Positions 24,005-32,435 of a stretch of DNA of 47,320 nt are shown piece by piece. The stretch's first letter is position 1, and each line of letters begins with the position of its first letter. Under the pieces are notes generated by a model. It was not told where the DNA came from, did not search any database, and saw only the letters and a list, made by a program, of their open reading frames with translations. The stretch comes from Streptomyces sp. SM10 (lineage in GTDB: Bacteria; Actinomycetota; Actinomycetes; Streptomycetales; Streptomycetaceae). The stretch lies in assembly GCF_002910915.1 (NCBI RefSeq), contig NZ_NEUF01000124.1:1292-48611 (forward strand), read 5' to 3'. The translations under genes and the position numbers were made by a program.

Positions 24005-24355
24005 CTACTCGGGGCGCGCGCCCGCGTCTCCCGCGCCCGCGTCGCCGCCACCGGTCGCGGTCACGGGAGGACGACCACTGATCGAGTCGCACCCGCATTC
24101 AGGAGTGACCACCGCGCCCCCGTGATCGGCCTCTTCCGGAAGGGCGCTCCCCTTCGCGGCGACGAGTTCACTGATCACACGGACCGGTCGGATATCCATG
24201 GCAACCGTGTCGACACCGGCTTCGCCGAGGGCACCTCTCACCTCGTCCCACAGGTGGTGCTTCTCGATGAACCGGATGTGGCTGCGGAACGTGTCGACCG
24301 GCACGTCGGCAAACCTTTCGCCCTCACCTTTCGCCTGGTCAGAATAGTTTTTCAC
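24005..24355 (-). CDS. Small protein of unknown function with Cys-Gly-Cys motif, first gene of the protease operon
   Basis: A 116-residue protein from GTG 24355 with AAGGAAG upstream. I recognise no family. Residues 1-70 look folded and mixed alpha/beta, moderately charged (VDTFRSHIRFIEKHHLWDEV, and VDTVAMDIRPVRVISELV). The last 40 residues differ sharply: a TPECGCDSISGRPPVTATGG stretch with two Cys, then a Gly/Ala/Asp-rich tail ending in ARPE. It ends 17 bp before the protease gene. The small size, the sharply two-part structure and the neighbouring cytoplasmic protease are compatible with a protease cofactor or a processed peptide precursor. Neither is proven. Confidence 0.6.
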   Translation of the reverse strand: MKNYSDQAKGEGERFADVPVDTFRSHIRFIEKHHLWDEVRGALGEAGVDTVAMDIRPVRVISELVAAKGSALPEEADHGGAVVTPECGCDSISGRPPVTATGGGDAGAGDAGARPE

Positions 24356-24782
24356 GACACCACTTCCTTAGTCGCTCTTCCTGCCACGGTCCCACGCCTC
24401 CTCTCCCCATGCACATCGGAACGGGGAGTCCGCAGCTCGGAGTTCGGGTGCACGGGAAGGGGCATTGCGCGCCGATATCCCGGAATCCGTGTGCAAGGGC
24501 CGCGCCGGAATTCTGCGATGTACGTCGATGATCCGCCCGCTGGACTCCTCATCCGGCATCGGACCAGCCGCAAAGCCCGGTGTGCGGTGTGGTGTGAGCG
24601 TCGTCCCCTCGGTGCGACGGGTCCGATCCGTGCGTTCGCACACCGTTCCTCGGTGTGCATCAATGGCCGTGACGGCGCTGAGGCTCCAGCAATGACCGGA
24701 TGAGTGGACCTGCTTCCGGGGCACGGCCCACGGTGGGGAGCGTTCCGAGCAGCAGGGTTCGACCGCCAGGAGGAGGTTCCCC
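24356..24782. promoter_or_regulatory. Divergent intergenic region of the protease/zinc-ribbon locus
   Basis: This 427-bp region separates the two divergent small-protein genes. It is less GC-rich than its surroundings and has no convincing gene; frames covering it on both strands look random. At 24638-24658 is a perfect 8-bp inverted repeat GCACACCG-TTCCT-CGGTGTGC, about 125 bp before the GTG of the forward gene, a candidate operator or RNA hairpin. An AGGAGGAGG ribosome site (24768-24776) precedes that gene. Confidence 0.4.
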
Positions 24783-25247
24783 GTGAAGCTCAGCTACGAC
24801 GAGGTCGTGCGGATGCTGCGCGACAGGCCCGAGAAGACGCGAACCTACGAAGTCGAATCCGGTGTCATCGAGCGACTCCCCACGGACACGCCGGCGTGCC
24901 TGCGTCCGATGAACGAGGACGAGGTGCGGGAACTGGCGGACTACCTTCAGGTCTCACCCTCCGCTCTGCGCGGGCCCTTCCACGTGGTCGACCACACGTG
25001 TTCCTCCTGCGCGCGCACCACGACGTTCCTCGACTTCGTCAAGACGGCGGTCGATGCCCAGGTGCACGGCCGTGACACGTTGCGGTCCGTCCTCACCGAC
25101 GCCGAGGCGTCGTGGGTCACGGTCCGCGGCCGGGACGGCGGCCGACCGGTCATGTGCGCCGACTGCGGCGACGTCTTGCTGGGGGCACTCAAGTGCGGGG
25201 GTGGTGAATACTCCGAATACTCGTCGGCCACGTACGCCTACGCCTGA
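24783..25247 (+). CDS. Small double-CxxC protein with GGG-aromatic tail; candidate modified-peptide precursor
   Basis: A 154-residue protein from GTG 24783 behind a near-perfect AGGAGG. No family recognised. Features: an N-terminal acidic helical part (SYDEVVRMLRDRPEK); a middle with CSSC (about residues 73-76) and CADC (about 124-127), spaced like a zinc-binding pair; and an abrupt C-terminal change at LKCGGG followed by the 13-mer EYSEYSSATYAYA. The tail alternates aromatic and small/hydroxyl residues and is unlike the folded part. A Gly-Gly step before a short Ser/Thr/Tyr-rich C-terminus resembles the leader/core layout of ribosomal peptide precursors. No modifying enzyme such as a LanM, YcaO or P450 is adjacent. 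A zinc-ribbon regulator with a disordered tail is the plain alternative. Confidence 0.6.
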   Translation: MKLSYDEVVRMLRDRPEKTRTYEVESGVIERLPTDTPACLRPMNEDEVRELADYLQVSPSALRGPFHVVDHTCSSCARTTTFLDFVKTAVDAQVHGRDTLRSVLTDAEASWVTVRGRDGGRPVMCADCGDVLLGALKCGGGEYSEYSSATYAYA

Positions 25248-25364
25248 CGTGCGCGGGGACCGTCAGCGGCGGCGAAGGCGCACCCTCCGCGCGCTCCCCG
25301 CTCCCCGTCGGGACCCCGTGGGTCCGCGCGCGGCGACGCCGCTGTCACTGCACAGGGCGAGGCC

Positions 25365-27899
25365 CTAGTCCCGGCGCAGCCGCGCCGTGGTGAAGCGGGT
25401 CGCCTCCATCGTCGTCGGGTCCTCGGGCCACGGGTGCTTCGGGTAGCGCCCCCGTAGCTCCGCCCGTACACCCTTGTAGCCCTCCCGCCAGAACGACGCC
25501 AGGTCCGCCGTCACCGCCGCCGGCCGTCCGGCGGGGGACAGCAGGTGGACCAGGACGGGCACCCCGGCCACCCGGGGCGTCTCGCGCAGTCCGAAGAGTT
25601 CCTGCAGCTTCACGGCGAGCACCGGCTGCTGACCGCCGTACTCCACCCGGATCCGTGAGCCGCTCGGCACCTCGATCCGCTCCGGGGCGAGCTCGTCGAG
25701 GCGGCCCGCGTCGCCCGTCGCCCACGGCAGCAGCCGCCGCACCGCCTGGCCCGCGTCGATCCGCGTCAGGTCCGAGCGGCGCCCGGCCCGTGACAGCTCA
25801 GGCTCCAGCCACTCGTCGGCGCGCGCCAGCAGCGCCCCGTCCGACACGTCGGGCCACGGCGCGCCCAGCACCCGGTGCAGGAACGCGAGGCGCAGCCGCA
25901 GCTGCTCGCTGTCCCGGTTCCACCGCAGCAGCCCAGGCCCCTCGCGGCGCAGCCCCTCCAGCAGTGCCCCGCGCACCAGCTCAGGGGCGGGCCGGCGCAG
26001 CGGGCGCACCGAGAGCTCGACGGCGCCGAGACGGTCCACGGAGCGTGCCACCACGTCGCCGCCCGCCCAGCGGACCTCCTCGCCGGAGAACCGCAGGTGC
26101 CCGGCGGCCACCAGCGCCGTGGACTCGTCGATGACGGCCGCGAGCCGCACCCGGGCCGATGCGGCATGGGAGGGCCGGTCCGCGACCGCGACCGCCAGCC
26201 AGGGCGCGCTGCGCAGCCGGGAGCCGTCCCGGAGCTCCGCGCCCGTGCCCGACGCCATGAGGAAGGCCCCCTCACCCCGGGCCCGTGCCACCCGCTCCGG
26301 GAACGCGAGCGCCGCCACCAGCCCCACGGCCGCGTCGTCGGACCCCACGGCGCCCGAACCGGTGGCGTTCGCGGAGCCCTTCGCGGAGTTCGTCGCGGTG
26401 CCGAGGGACTGCGAGAGCCGCCGCACCTCCTGCCGCCACCGTGCCGCGTAGCCGTCCCCTCCGCGCCGCGCCGTGCGCAGCGCGTGCGCCAGGTCGTCGC
26501 CGTACTCCCGCGGGGGCTCCTCGCTCAGCAGTGCCACGACTTCCGCGGCGGCGCGCCCGCCCACCTCGTCCGCGCCGTCCAGGAGGGCACGGGCCAGCCG
26601 GGGGTGCAGGCCGAGCCGGGACATCCGTACACCGCGGCTCGTCGCGCGCCCCTCCGTGCCGACCGCGCCGACCGCGCCCAGGACCTCCCGTGCCGCCGCC
26701 AGTGCGCCGGCGGGCGGCGTATCCAGGAGCGCGAGCCCGGACGCGTCGGGATCGCCCCAGCACGCGGCCTGCAGCGCGAACGCCGCCAGGTCGGCCACCT
26801 TGATCTCGGGGGAGGGGAACGGGGCAAGCCGCCCGTCCTCGGCCTCCTCCCAGCAGCGGTACACCGCGCCCGGAGCCTCACGACCGGCGCGGCCCGCGCG
26901 CTGGCGCCCCGCCGCCCGTGACGCCCGCACGGTCGTCAGGGCCGCGAGGCCTCGCGCGTGGTCGGTGCGCGGCTCCCGCGCCAGCCCGGAGTCCACGACG
27001 ACCCGCACCCCGGGGACCGTCAGCGACGACTCGGCCACGGACGTCGCCAGCACCACCCGGCGCCCACCGGGGGAGCCCGCCAGGACCGCGTCCTGCACGG
27101 CGGCAGGGGCGCGTCCGTGGACCTGGAGCACCTCGGCGTCCACACCCGCGAGCTGTCCGGCCACCCGGCCGATCTCGCCGACACCGGGCAGGAAGCACAG
27201 CACGTCGCCGTCCCGCTCGGCCAGTGCCCTGCGCACCACCGCGGCCACGTGCGTCAGCAGGGCCGGGTCCACCCTCATCCCGTGCGGCGGGCGCACGGTG
27301 CCGGCCGGTGGCGCCCACACCACCTCGACCGGATGGGACACGCCGTGCGCCTCGACGACGGGCGCGTCGCCCAGCAGCCGTGCCCAGCCCTCGGCGTCGG
27401 TCGTCGCCGACGCGGCCACCAGGCGCAGATCGGGCCTGATCGTCCCGCGTACGTCGAGGAGGAACGCGGCGGCCGTGTCCGCGTCCAGGTGACGCTCGTG
27501 GCACTCGTCGATGACCACCACGTCGACCCCGGACATCTCCTGGTCGCGCTGCAGCCGCTGGAGCAGTACCCCGGTGGTCACGACCTCCACCACCGTGTCC
27601 GGCCCCACCGCCCGCTCACCGCGCACGGTGAAGCCGACCCGGCCGCCGGTCCGCTCGCCGAGCAGCCACGCCATCCGCCGCGCCGCCGCCCGCGCGGCGA
27701 TCCTGCGGGGCTCGGCGACGAGCACCCTGCGCAGCGGCCCGCCGCCGGTCAGCCCGGCGAGCACCAGGGGTACGAGTGTCGTCTTGCCGGTCCCGGGCGG
27801 TGCGCAGAGCACGGCCGCCCCCCGCTCGTCGAGCGCCCGCTCCAGGGAGGGCACGGCGGTGCGCACGGGCAGCTGGGCGAGGGCGTCGGTACGGATCAC
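25365..27899 (-). CDS. hrpB: ATP-dependent helicase HrpB
   Basis: An 844-residue protein from GTG 27899 (IRTDALAQLPVRTAVPSLER); the open frame continues upstream through antisense of the methyltransferase, but that part has no helicase character. DEAH/RHA helicase motifs: Walker A GTGKT (36-40), DECH (131-134), SATTDAEGWARLL, FLPGVGEIGRVA, LATSVAESSLTVPGV and the QRAGRAGREAPGAVYR motif VI. The HrpB-type C-terminal domain follows (PWLAVAVADR near residue 560; WPEDPTTMEA near the end). HrpB proteins are widespread in bacteria with poorly defined RNA/DNA roles. Stop is TAG at 25365-25367, 117 bp from the convergent neighbour, with only a weak hairpin (25311-25325) between. Confidence 0.93.
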   Translation of the reverse strand: MIRTDALAQLPVRTAVPSLERALDERGAAVLCAPPGTGKTTLVPLVLAGLTGGGPLRRVLVAEPRRIAARAAARRMAWLLGERTGGRVGFTVRGERAVGPDTVVEVVTTGVLLQRLQRDQEMSGVDVVVIDECHERHLDADTAAAFLLDVRGTIRPDLRLVAASATTDAEGWARLLGDAPVVEAHGVSHPVEVVWAPPAGTVRPPHGMRVDPALLTHVAAVVRRALAERDGDVLCFLPGVGEIGRVAGQLAGVDAEVLQVHGRAPAAVQDAVLAGSPGGRRVVLATSVAESSLTVPGVRVVVDSGLAREPRTDHARGLAALTTVRASRAAGRQRAGRAGREAPGAVYRCWEEAEDGRLAPFPSPEIKVADLAAFALQAACWGDPDASGLALLDTPPAGALAAAREVLGAVGAVGTEGRATSRGVRMSRLGLHPRLARALLDGADEVGGRAAAEVVALLSEEPPREYGDDLAHALRTARRGGDGYAARWRQEVRRLSQSLGTATNSAKGSANATGSGAVGSDDAAVGLVAALAFPERVARARGEGAFLMASGTGAELRDGSRLRSAPWLAVAVADRPSHAASARVRLAAVIDESTALVAAGHLRFSGEEVRWAGGDVVARSVDRLGAVELSVRPLRRPAPELVRGALLEGLRREGPGLLRWNRDSEQLRLRLAFLHRVLGAPWPDVSDGALLARADEWLEPELSRAGRRSDLTRIDAGQAVRRLLPWATGDAGRLDELAPERIEVPSGSRIRVEYGGQQPVLAVKLQELFGLRETPRVAGVPVLVHLLSPAGRPAAVTADLASFWREGYKGVRAELRGRYPKHPWPEDPTTMEATRFTTARLRRD

Positions 27900-27955
27900 A
27901 CCCCCAGTCTCGTACGCCGGTGACGAGGCGGGGGCGGTGACCCGGCGCCGGAGCC

Positions 27956-28780
27956 TCAGGAGGCGGTCGCGCCCCGCTCGCAGACGAAGATCGCCGTCCC
28001 CGGGATCAGGTGGCCGCGCAGCGGGGACCAGCCGCCCCACTCCTGGCCGTTCCACGCCGGCCACTCCGGCTCCACGAGGTCGACCAGCCGGAAGCCGCCC
28101 GCCACGACGTCCCGCACGCGGTCGCCCAGCGTCCTGTGGTGTTCCACGTACACCGCGTCGCCGTTCTCGTCCTGCTCCACGTAGGGCACGCGGTCGAAGT
28201 AGGACGCGGAGACGGAGAGCCCCTCGGGCCCCGGCTCGTCGGGGAACGCCCAGCGGATCGGGTGGGTCACCGAGAAGACCCAGCGGCCCCCCGGGCGCAG
28301 CACCCGGTGCACCTCGCGGAACACCTGGACGGGGTCGGCGACGAAGGGAACCGCGCCGTAGGCGGAGCAGGCCAGGTCGAAGGAGCCGTCCCGGAAGGGG
28401 AGCCGGCCCGCGTCGGCCTCCACGAGGGGGACGCCGCCGCCGATGCGCAGGGCGTGCTGGAGCTGGCGGTGGGAGAGGTCCAGGGCCACCGGGCGGGCGC
28501 CCCGGGCGGCGAGCCAGCGCGAGCACTGGGCGGCGCCGGCCCCGATCTCCAGGACCTCCATGCCTTCGAGTTCCCCGGCCGGTCCCAGCAGGGCGGCCTC
28601 GGCCTCGTCGAGGCCCTCCGGGCCCCAGACGAAGCGGTCGTCTCCGAGGAAGGCCCCGTGGTCGCTCTGGTACTCGTCGGCGTTCCGGTCCCACCAGCCG
28701 CGGCTCGCCCGGCTGCTCTCCGGCCCACCGGCTTCCCGCCGGGTCGCTTTGGGTTCGGACCCCTGGATCTCTTGGTTCAT
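27956..28780 (-). CDS. SAM-dependent class I methyltransferase
   Basis: A 274-residue protein from ATG 28780 (MNQEIQGSEPKATRREAG). Motif I of Rossmann methyltransferases is VLEIGAGAAQCSRWLAARGA with the acidic end of strand 2 in PVALDLSHRQL; the SFDLACSAYGAVPF segment is motif IV, and HRVLRPGGRWVFSVTHPIRW the post-motif typical of the Methyltransf_11/25 group. The N-terminal SRGWWDRNADEYQSDHGAFL is shared by many actinobacterial homologues. The substrate cannot be inferred. It precedes hrpB by 56 bp on the same strand and is divergent from rpsA. Confidence 0.88.
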   Translation of the reverse strand: MNQEIQGSEPKATRREAGGPESSRASRGWWDRNADEYQSDHGAFLGDDRFVWGPEGLDEAEAALLGPAGELEGMEVLEIGAGAAQCSRWLAARGARPVALDLSHRQLQHALRIGGGVPLVEADAGRLPFRDGSFDLACSAYGAVPFVADPVQVFREVHRVLRPGGRWVFSVTHPIRWAFPDEPGPEGLSVSASYFDRVPYVEQDENGDAVYVEHHRTLGDRVRDVVAGGFRLVDLVEPEWPAWNGQEWGGWSPLRGHLIPGTAIFVCERGATAS

Positions 28781-28951
28781 CGTGCCCGTCGTTGTAGTTT
28801 GCCTTCACCCGCTTCGCGCGGGTGCCTCCACGGGCCGTACGTGTGAGCACGCCCGTGTGCGCGCGACACACCGCTGGGACCGATGTGGCCTCGGCGAACG
28901 CGAGTTGTGCCGGGATTGGGGTGTTGTGCCCCGGGTGTGCGCCTTCGCGCA

Positions 28952-28980
28952 TTGACCCTGTCCGGCTGCCCCCGTATGCT
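28952..28980 (+). promoter_or_regulatory. rpsA promoter (housekeeping sigma type)
   Basis: TTGACC (28952-28957), 17-bp spacer, TATGCT (28975-28980): a near-consensus promoter facing rpsA. Transcription would start about 28987, giving a roughly 190-nt leader before the ATG at 29177. The rest of the 396-bp gap (28781-29176) holds no gene that I can see; the leader may carry regulation of S1 synthesis. Confidence 0.75.
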
Positions 28981-29176
28981 ACAAGTTGCGCTGCGAGCCT
29001 GCGCGCCTCAGACCTAGCAGGCCGCGCTCGCGTCTGTTGCATGTCCCCTCGGTTGTCGAGGTGCCTCTCCGGTCAGGTTGGGTGCCCTCCAGGCTGTCCG
29101 GCGTCTGCAGAGGCGATAAGGGCTTTCGGCGTAGCAGTACCTACGACTCTCTGTCCGTACCGGAGCCCTTTCCCAC

Positions 29177-30691
29177 ATGACGAGCAGCACCGAGACCACC
29201 GCCACCACTCCGCAGGTTGCGGTCAACGACATCGGCGACGCGGACGCGTTCCTCGCGGCGATCGACGAGACGATCAAGTACTTCAACGACGGCGACATCG
29301 TTGACGGAGTCATCGTCAAGGTTGACCGCGACGAGGTCCTCCTCGACATCGGTTACAAGACCGAAGGTGTCATCCCGAGCCGCGAGCTCTCGATCAAGCA
29401 CGACGTCGACCCGAACGAGGTCGTCAAGGTCGGCGACGAGATCGAGGCCCTGGTTCTCCAGAAGGAGGACAAGGAAGGCCGCCTGATCCTCTCGAAGAAG
29501 CGCGCTCAGTACGAGCGTGCCTGGGGCACCATCGAGAAGATCAAGGAAGAAGACGGCATCGTCACCGGTACCGTCATCGAGGTCGTCAAGGGTGGTCTCA
29601 TCCTCGACATCGGCCTCCGTGGCTTCCTCCCGGCGTCGCTCGTCGAGATGCGTCGCGTCCGCGACCTCCAGCCCTACGTGGGCAAGGAGCTCGAGGCCAA
29701 GATCATCGAGCTGGACAAGAACCGCAACAACGTGGTCCTGTCCCGCCGTGCCTGGCTCGAGCAGACCCAGTCCGAGGTCCGCCAGACGTTCCTCACGACC
29801 CTGCAGAAGGGTCAGGTCCGCTCCGGCGTCGTCTCCTCGATCGTCAACTTCGGTGCCTTCGTGGACCTGGGTGGCGTCGACGGTCTCGTGCACGTCTCCG
29901 AGCTGTCCTGGAAGCACATCGACCACCCCTCCGAGGTCGTCGAGGTCGGTCAGGAAGTCACCGTCGAGGTCCTCGACGTCGACATGGACCGCGAGCGCGT
30001 CTCGCTGTCGCTCAAGGCGACGCAGGAAGACCCGTGGCAGCAGTTCGCCCGTACGCACCAGATCGGGCAGGTCGTTCCCGGTAAGGTCACCAAGCTCGTT
30101 CCGTTCGGTGCGTTCGTGCGCGTCGACGAGGGCATCGAGGGCCTGGTCCACATCTCCGAGCTGGCCGAGCGCCACGTGGAGATCCCGGAGCAGGTCGTCC
30201 AGGTCAACGACGAGATCTTCGTCAAGGTCATCGACATCGACCTCGAGCGCCGTCGCATCAGCCTCTCGCTGAAGCAGGCCAACGAGGCCTTCGGTGGCGA
30301 CCCGGCGTCGGTCGAGTTCGACCCGACCCTGTACGGCATGGCCGCGTCCTACGACGACCAGGGCAACTACATCTACCCCGAGGGCTTCGACCCCGAGACC
30401 AACGACTGGCTCGAGGGCTTCGAGTCGCAGCGTGAGGTCTGGGAGACGCAGTACGCCGAGGCGCAGCAGCGCTTCGAGCAGCACCAGGCCCAGGTCATCA
30501 AGTCGCGCGAGGCCGACGAGGCTGCCGCTGCCGAGGGCGCTGCCGCCCCGGCCGGCGCAGCCCCGGCTGCCTCCGGCGGCAGCGGTGGCGGCGGCTCGTA
30601 CTCCTCGGAGTCCACGGACAACTCCGGCGCCCTGGCGTCGGACGAGGCCCTGGCTGCCCTGCGCGAGAAGCTGGCCGGCGGCCAGAGCTGA
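29177..30691 (+). CDS. rpsA: 30S ribosomal protein S1
   Basis: A 504-residue protein with four S1 RNA-binding repeats, at about residues 37-106, 124-190, 209-277 and 294-363 (for example GSV-type beginnings VDGVIVKVDRDEVLLDIGYK and RSGVVSSIVNFGAFVDLGGV; the last two share the GLVH[VI]SEL motif). A long acidic, Ala/Gly/Ser-rich C-terminal tail follows, as in actinobacterial S1 (four domains, versus six in E. coli). It binds mRNA on the small subunit to aid initiation. The ATG is preceded by CGGAG at some distance. The coding pattern is that of a highly expressed gene (GTC, CTC, AAG). Confidence 0.96.
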   Translation: MTSSTETTATTPQVAVNDIGDADAFLAAIDETIKYFNDGDIVDGVIVKVDRDEVLLDIGYKTEGVIPSRELSIKHDVDPNEVVKVGDEIEALVLQKEDKEGRLILSKKRAQYERAWGTIEKIKEEDGIVTGTVIEVVKGGLILDIGLRGFLPASLVEMRRVRDLQPYVGKELEAKIIELDKNRNNVVLSRRAWLEQTQSEVRQTFLTTLQKGQVRSGVVSSIVNFGAFVDLGGVDGLVHVSELSWKHIDHPSEVVEVGQEVTVEVLDVDMDRERVSLSLKATQEDPWQQFARTHQIGQVVPGKVTKLVPFGAFVRVDEGIEGLVHISELAERHVEIPEQVVQVNDEIFVKVIDIDLERRRISLSLKQANEAFGGDPASVEFDPTLYGMAASYDDQGNYIYPEGFDPETNDWLEGFESQREVWETQYAEAQQRFEQHQAQVIKSREADEAAAAEGAAAPAGAAPAASGGSGGGGSYSSESTDNSGALASDEALAALREKLAGGQS

Positions 30692-30739
30692 CGCTCTGAC
30701 CCCAGCCGTTCATCGGCTGCAGTAGCTGTAGAGCTGTAG

Positions 30740-30773
30740 GTGAGGCCCGTCCCCTTCGGGGGGCGGGCCTCAC
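30740..30773 (+). terminator. rpsA terminator with TTCG tetraloop
   Basis: A 15-bp stem (30740-30754 with 30759-30773, one T-G pair) is capped by the extra-stable TTCG loop, 48 bp after the rpsA stop. Confidence 0.92.
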
Positions 30774-30818
30774 TCGTGTTCCCGGTGTCCTCGTGTCCCG
30801 CCGCGTGGACGGAAGGGG

Positions 30819-30995
30819 TCAGGGCGTCACGGCGATGTTCGTCAGCCCCTTGCCGCCGGTGCCCGTGTTGCTGCCGTACACGGTGGTGAGGCAGTTCGCG
30901 CTCCGGTCGGTGACGTTCACCGCGAGCTGTCCGGTGCCCGTGGCGCCCGTCAGGTCCGAGGTGTTGCCGCGGAAGACGGTCCCGCATCCCCAGCC
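30819..30995 (-). pseudogene. C-terminal remnant of a secreted protein
   Basis: The reverse strand reads about 55 residues ending in TGA at 30819-30821: [20 protein letters not shown], then [20 protein letters not shown] and TGTGGKGLTNIAVTP. The Thr/Asn/Gly-rich, beta-strand-like sequence with two Cys is typical of the end of an exported Streptomyces protein. No signal peptide or start exists upstream; the frame dissolves near 31000, where a second remnant begins on the other strand. I infer an N-terminally deleted gene. Confidence 0.5.
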
Positions 30996-31082
30996 CGCTC
31001 TGCTGGGTGTGGGTTGGACCCCGGCGAGGTGCTCGGCTCCCCGCCGACCGCCTCCGAGGTCTTCGCGAGCGGGGTCGGACGC

Positions 31083-31373
31083 TCAGGGAGGCGCGGGCCG
31101 TCGCCCAGGGCGTCAAGATCCACGGCGACAAGTACCGCACGGAACTCGCCACGTCCTTCTCCCACCACTGGCGCCAGGCCCCGTATCTGGAGGCATCCTG
31201 GCACTCGTTGTCCGGCGGACCCGACGCCCCCGCCTTCGCGCCGCTCAACAGCCCTGCCGGGCACGTGTACTTCGCCGGTGACTACCTCAGCCACACCGAC
31301 GCCTGGCAGCATGGCGCGTTCACCTCCGCGCGGAAGGTGGTGACGGCGCTGCACCGCCGTGTCCTCGCCTGCC
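31083..31373 (+). pseudogene. Flavin amine-oxidase C-terminal remnant
   Basis: Frame 2 reads [32 protein letters not shown] and [20 protein letters not shown], then [14 protein letters not shown]. This is the C-terminal FAD-binding block (AGDYLSxxxAWQxGAxxSA) of the flavin monoamine/L-amino-acid oxidase family, normally about 450-550 residues; some 95 remain. There is no start and no stop: the frame continues in phase into the PAC2 gene at 31454. With the remnant just upstream on the other strand it marks a deletion scar. Confidence 0.75.
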
Positions 31374-31453
31374 CGCGAGGAGCGCGGCGCGGGCGGGAAT
31401 GCCGTGGCCGGGCGAGGTGTTCTTGTCCAGGAACACGAGGAGGAGCGGTAACC

Positions 31454-32392
31454 GTGCCTGATCCGCAGAGTTTGTACGAATGGGAGCCGAAGGGCCTGGC
31501 CGTGGTCGACATGGCGCTGGCCCAGGAGTCGGCCGGCCTGGTCATGCTCTACCACTTCGACGGATACATCGACGCGGGCGAGACGGGCGAGCAGATCGTC
31601 GACGGCCTGCTCGAGACGCTGCCCCACCAGGTCGTGGCCCGCTTCGACCACGACCGGCTCGTCGACTACCGGGCGCGGCGCCCGCTGCTGACCTTCAAGC
31701 GCGACCGGTGGGCGTCGTTCGAGGCGCCCACCCTGGATGTCCGGGTCGTGCAGGACGCCACCGGCGCACCCTTCCTGCTCCTGTCCGGACCCGAGCCGGA
31801 CGTGGAGTGGGAGAGGTTCGCCGCCGCCGTGGAGCAGATCGTGGAACGGCTCGGCGTCCGCCTCGCGGTCAACTTCCACGGCATCCCCATGGGCGTTCCG
31901 CACACCCGCCCCGTCGGCATCACCCCGCACGGCAACCGCACGGACCTGATGCCCGGACACCGCAGCCCCTTCGACGAGGCGCAGGTGCCCGGCTCCGCCG
32001 AGGCGCTCGTCGAGTACCGGCTGATGGAGGCCGGGCACGACGTCCTCGGTGTCGCCGCCCATGTGCCGCACTACGTCGCCAGGTCCGCCTACCCCGACGC
32101 CGCGCTCACCGCCCTGGAGGCGATCACCGCGGCGACCGGACTGGTCCTGCCGGGCATCGCGCACACGCTGCGCACCGAGGCACACCGCACCCAGACCGAG
32201 ATCGACCGCCAGGTCGGCCAGGGCGACGAGGAGCTCGTCTCCCTCGTCGAGGGACTGGAGCACCAGTACGACGCGGTCGCGGGGTCCGAGACGCGGGGCA
32301 ACCTCGTCGCGGAGCCGGTCGATCTCCCCTCGGCGGACGAGATCGGCCTCGAATTCGAACGCTTCCTCGCGGAACGCGAAGGCGATTCCTGA
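31454..32392 (+). CDS. PAC2-family protein
   Basis: A 312-residue protein from GTG 31454 ([18 protein letters not shown]) with a GAGGAGGAG ribosome site; the open frame extends upstream only through the amine-oxidase remnant. PAC2-fold features: [67 protein letters not shown], and [23 protein letters not shown]2 proteins relate to proteasome-assembly chaperones in eukaryotes; actinobacterial members are conserved but functionally undefined, possibly linked to the actinobacterial proteasome. It is upstream of coaE by 43 bp with a hairpin between. Confidence 0.88.
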   Translation: MPDPQSLYEWEPKGLAVVDMALAQESAGLVMLYHFDGYIDAGETGEQIVDGLLETLPHQVVARFDHDRLVDYRARRPLLTFKRDRWASFEAPTLDVRVVQDATGAPFLLLSGPEPDVEWERFAAAVEQIVERLGVRLAVNFHGIPMGVPHTRPVGITPHGNRTDLMPGHRSPFDEAQVPGSAEALVEYRLMEAGHDVLGVAAHVPHYVARSAYPDAALTALEAITAATGLVLPGIAHTLRTEAHRTQTEIDRQVGQGDEELVSLVEGLEHQYDAVAGSETRGNLVAEPVDLPSADEIGLEFERFLAEREGDS

Positions 32393-32397
32393 GGGGA

Positions 32398-32422
32398 CCT
32401 CCGGCCGCTCCCCGGCCGGAGG
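32398..32422 (+). terminator. Hairpin between the PAC2 gene and coaE
   Basis: A perfect 10-bp stem (32398-32407 with 32413-32422) with a five-base loop begins 5 bp after the PAC2 stop. It is only 13 bp upstream of the coaE ATG, so it either separates the transcripts or sits in the coaE leader. Confidence 0.6.
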
Positions 32423-32435
32423 CTAGTCTCGGCAC

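Noticed and set aside
24352..24724. Reverse frames of about 100-118 codons in the divergent gap before the double-CxxC gene
   Set aside because: Arg/His-rich random-looking translations without ribosome sites; region better explained as promoter DNA.
25311..25325. Hairpin between the double-CxxC gene and hrpB as a terminator
   Set aside because: Only a 6-bp stem with a 3-nt loop; too weak to call.
25365..29042. Apparent 1225-residue reverse protein starting upstream of the methyltransferase gene
   Set aside because: Only the part from GTG 27899 has helicase character; the rest is an alternative frame of the methyltransferase.
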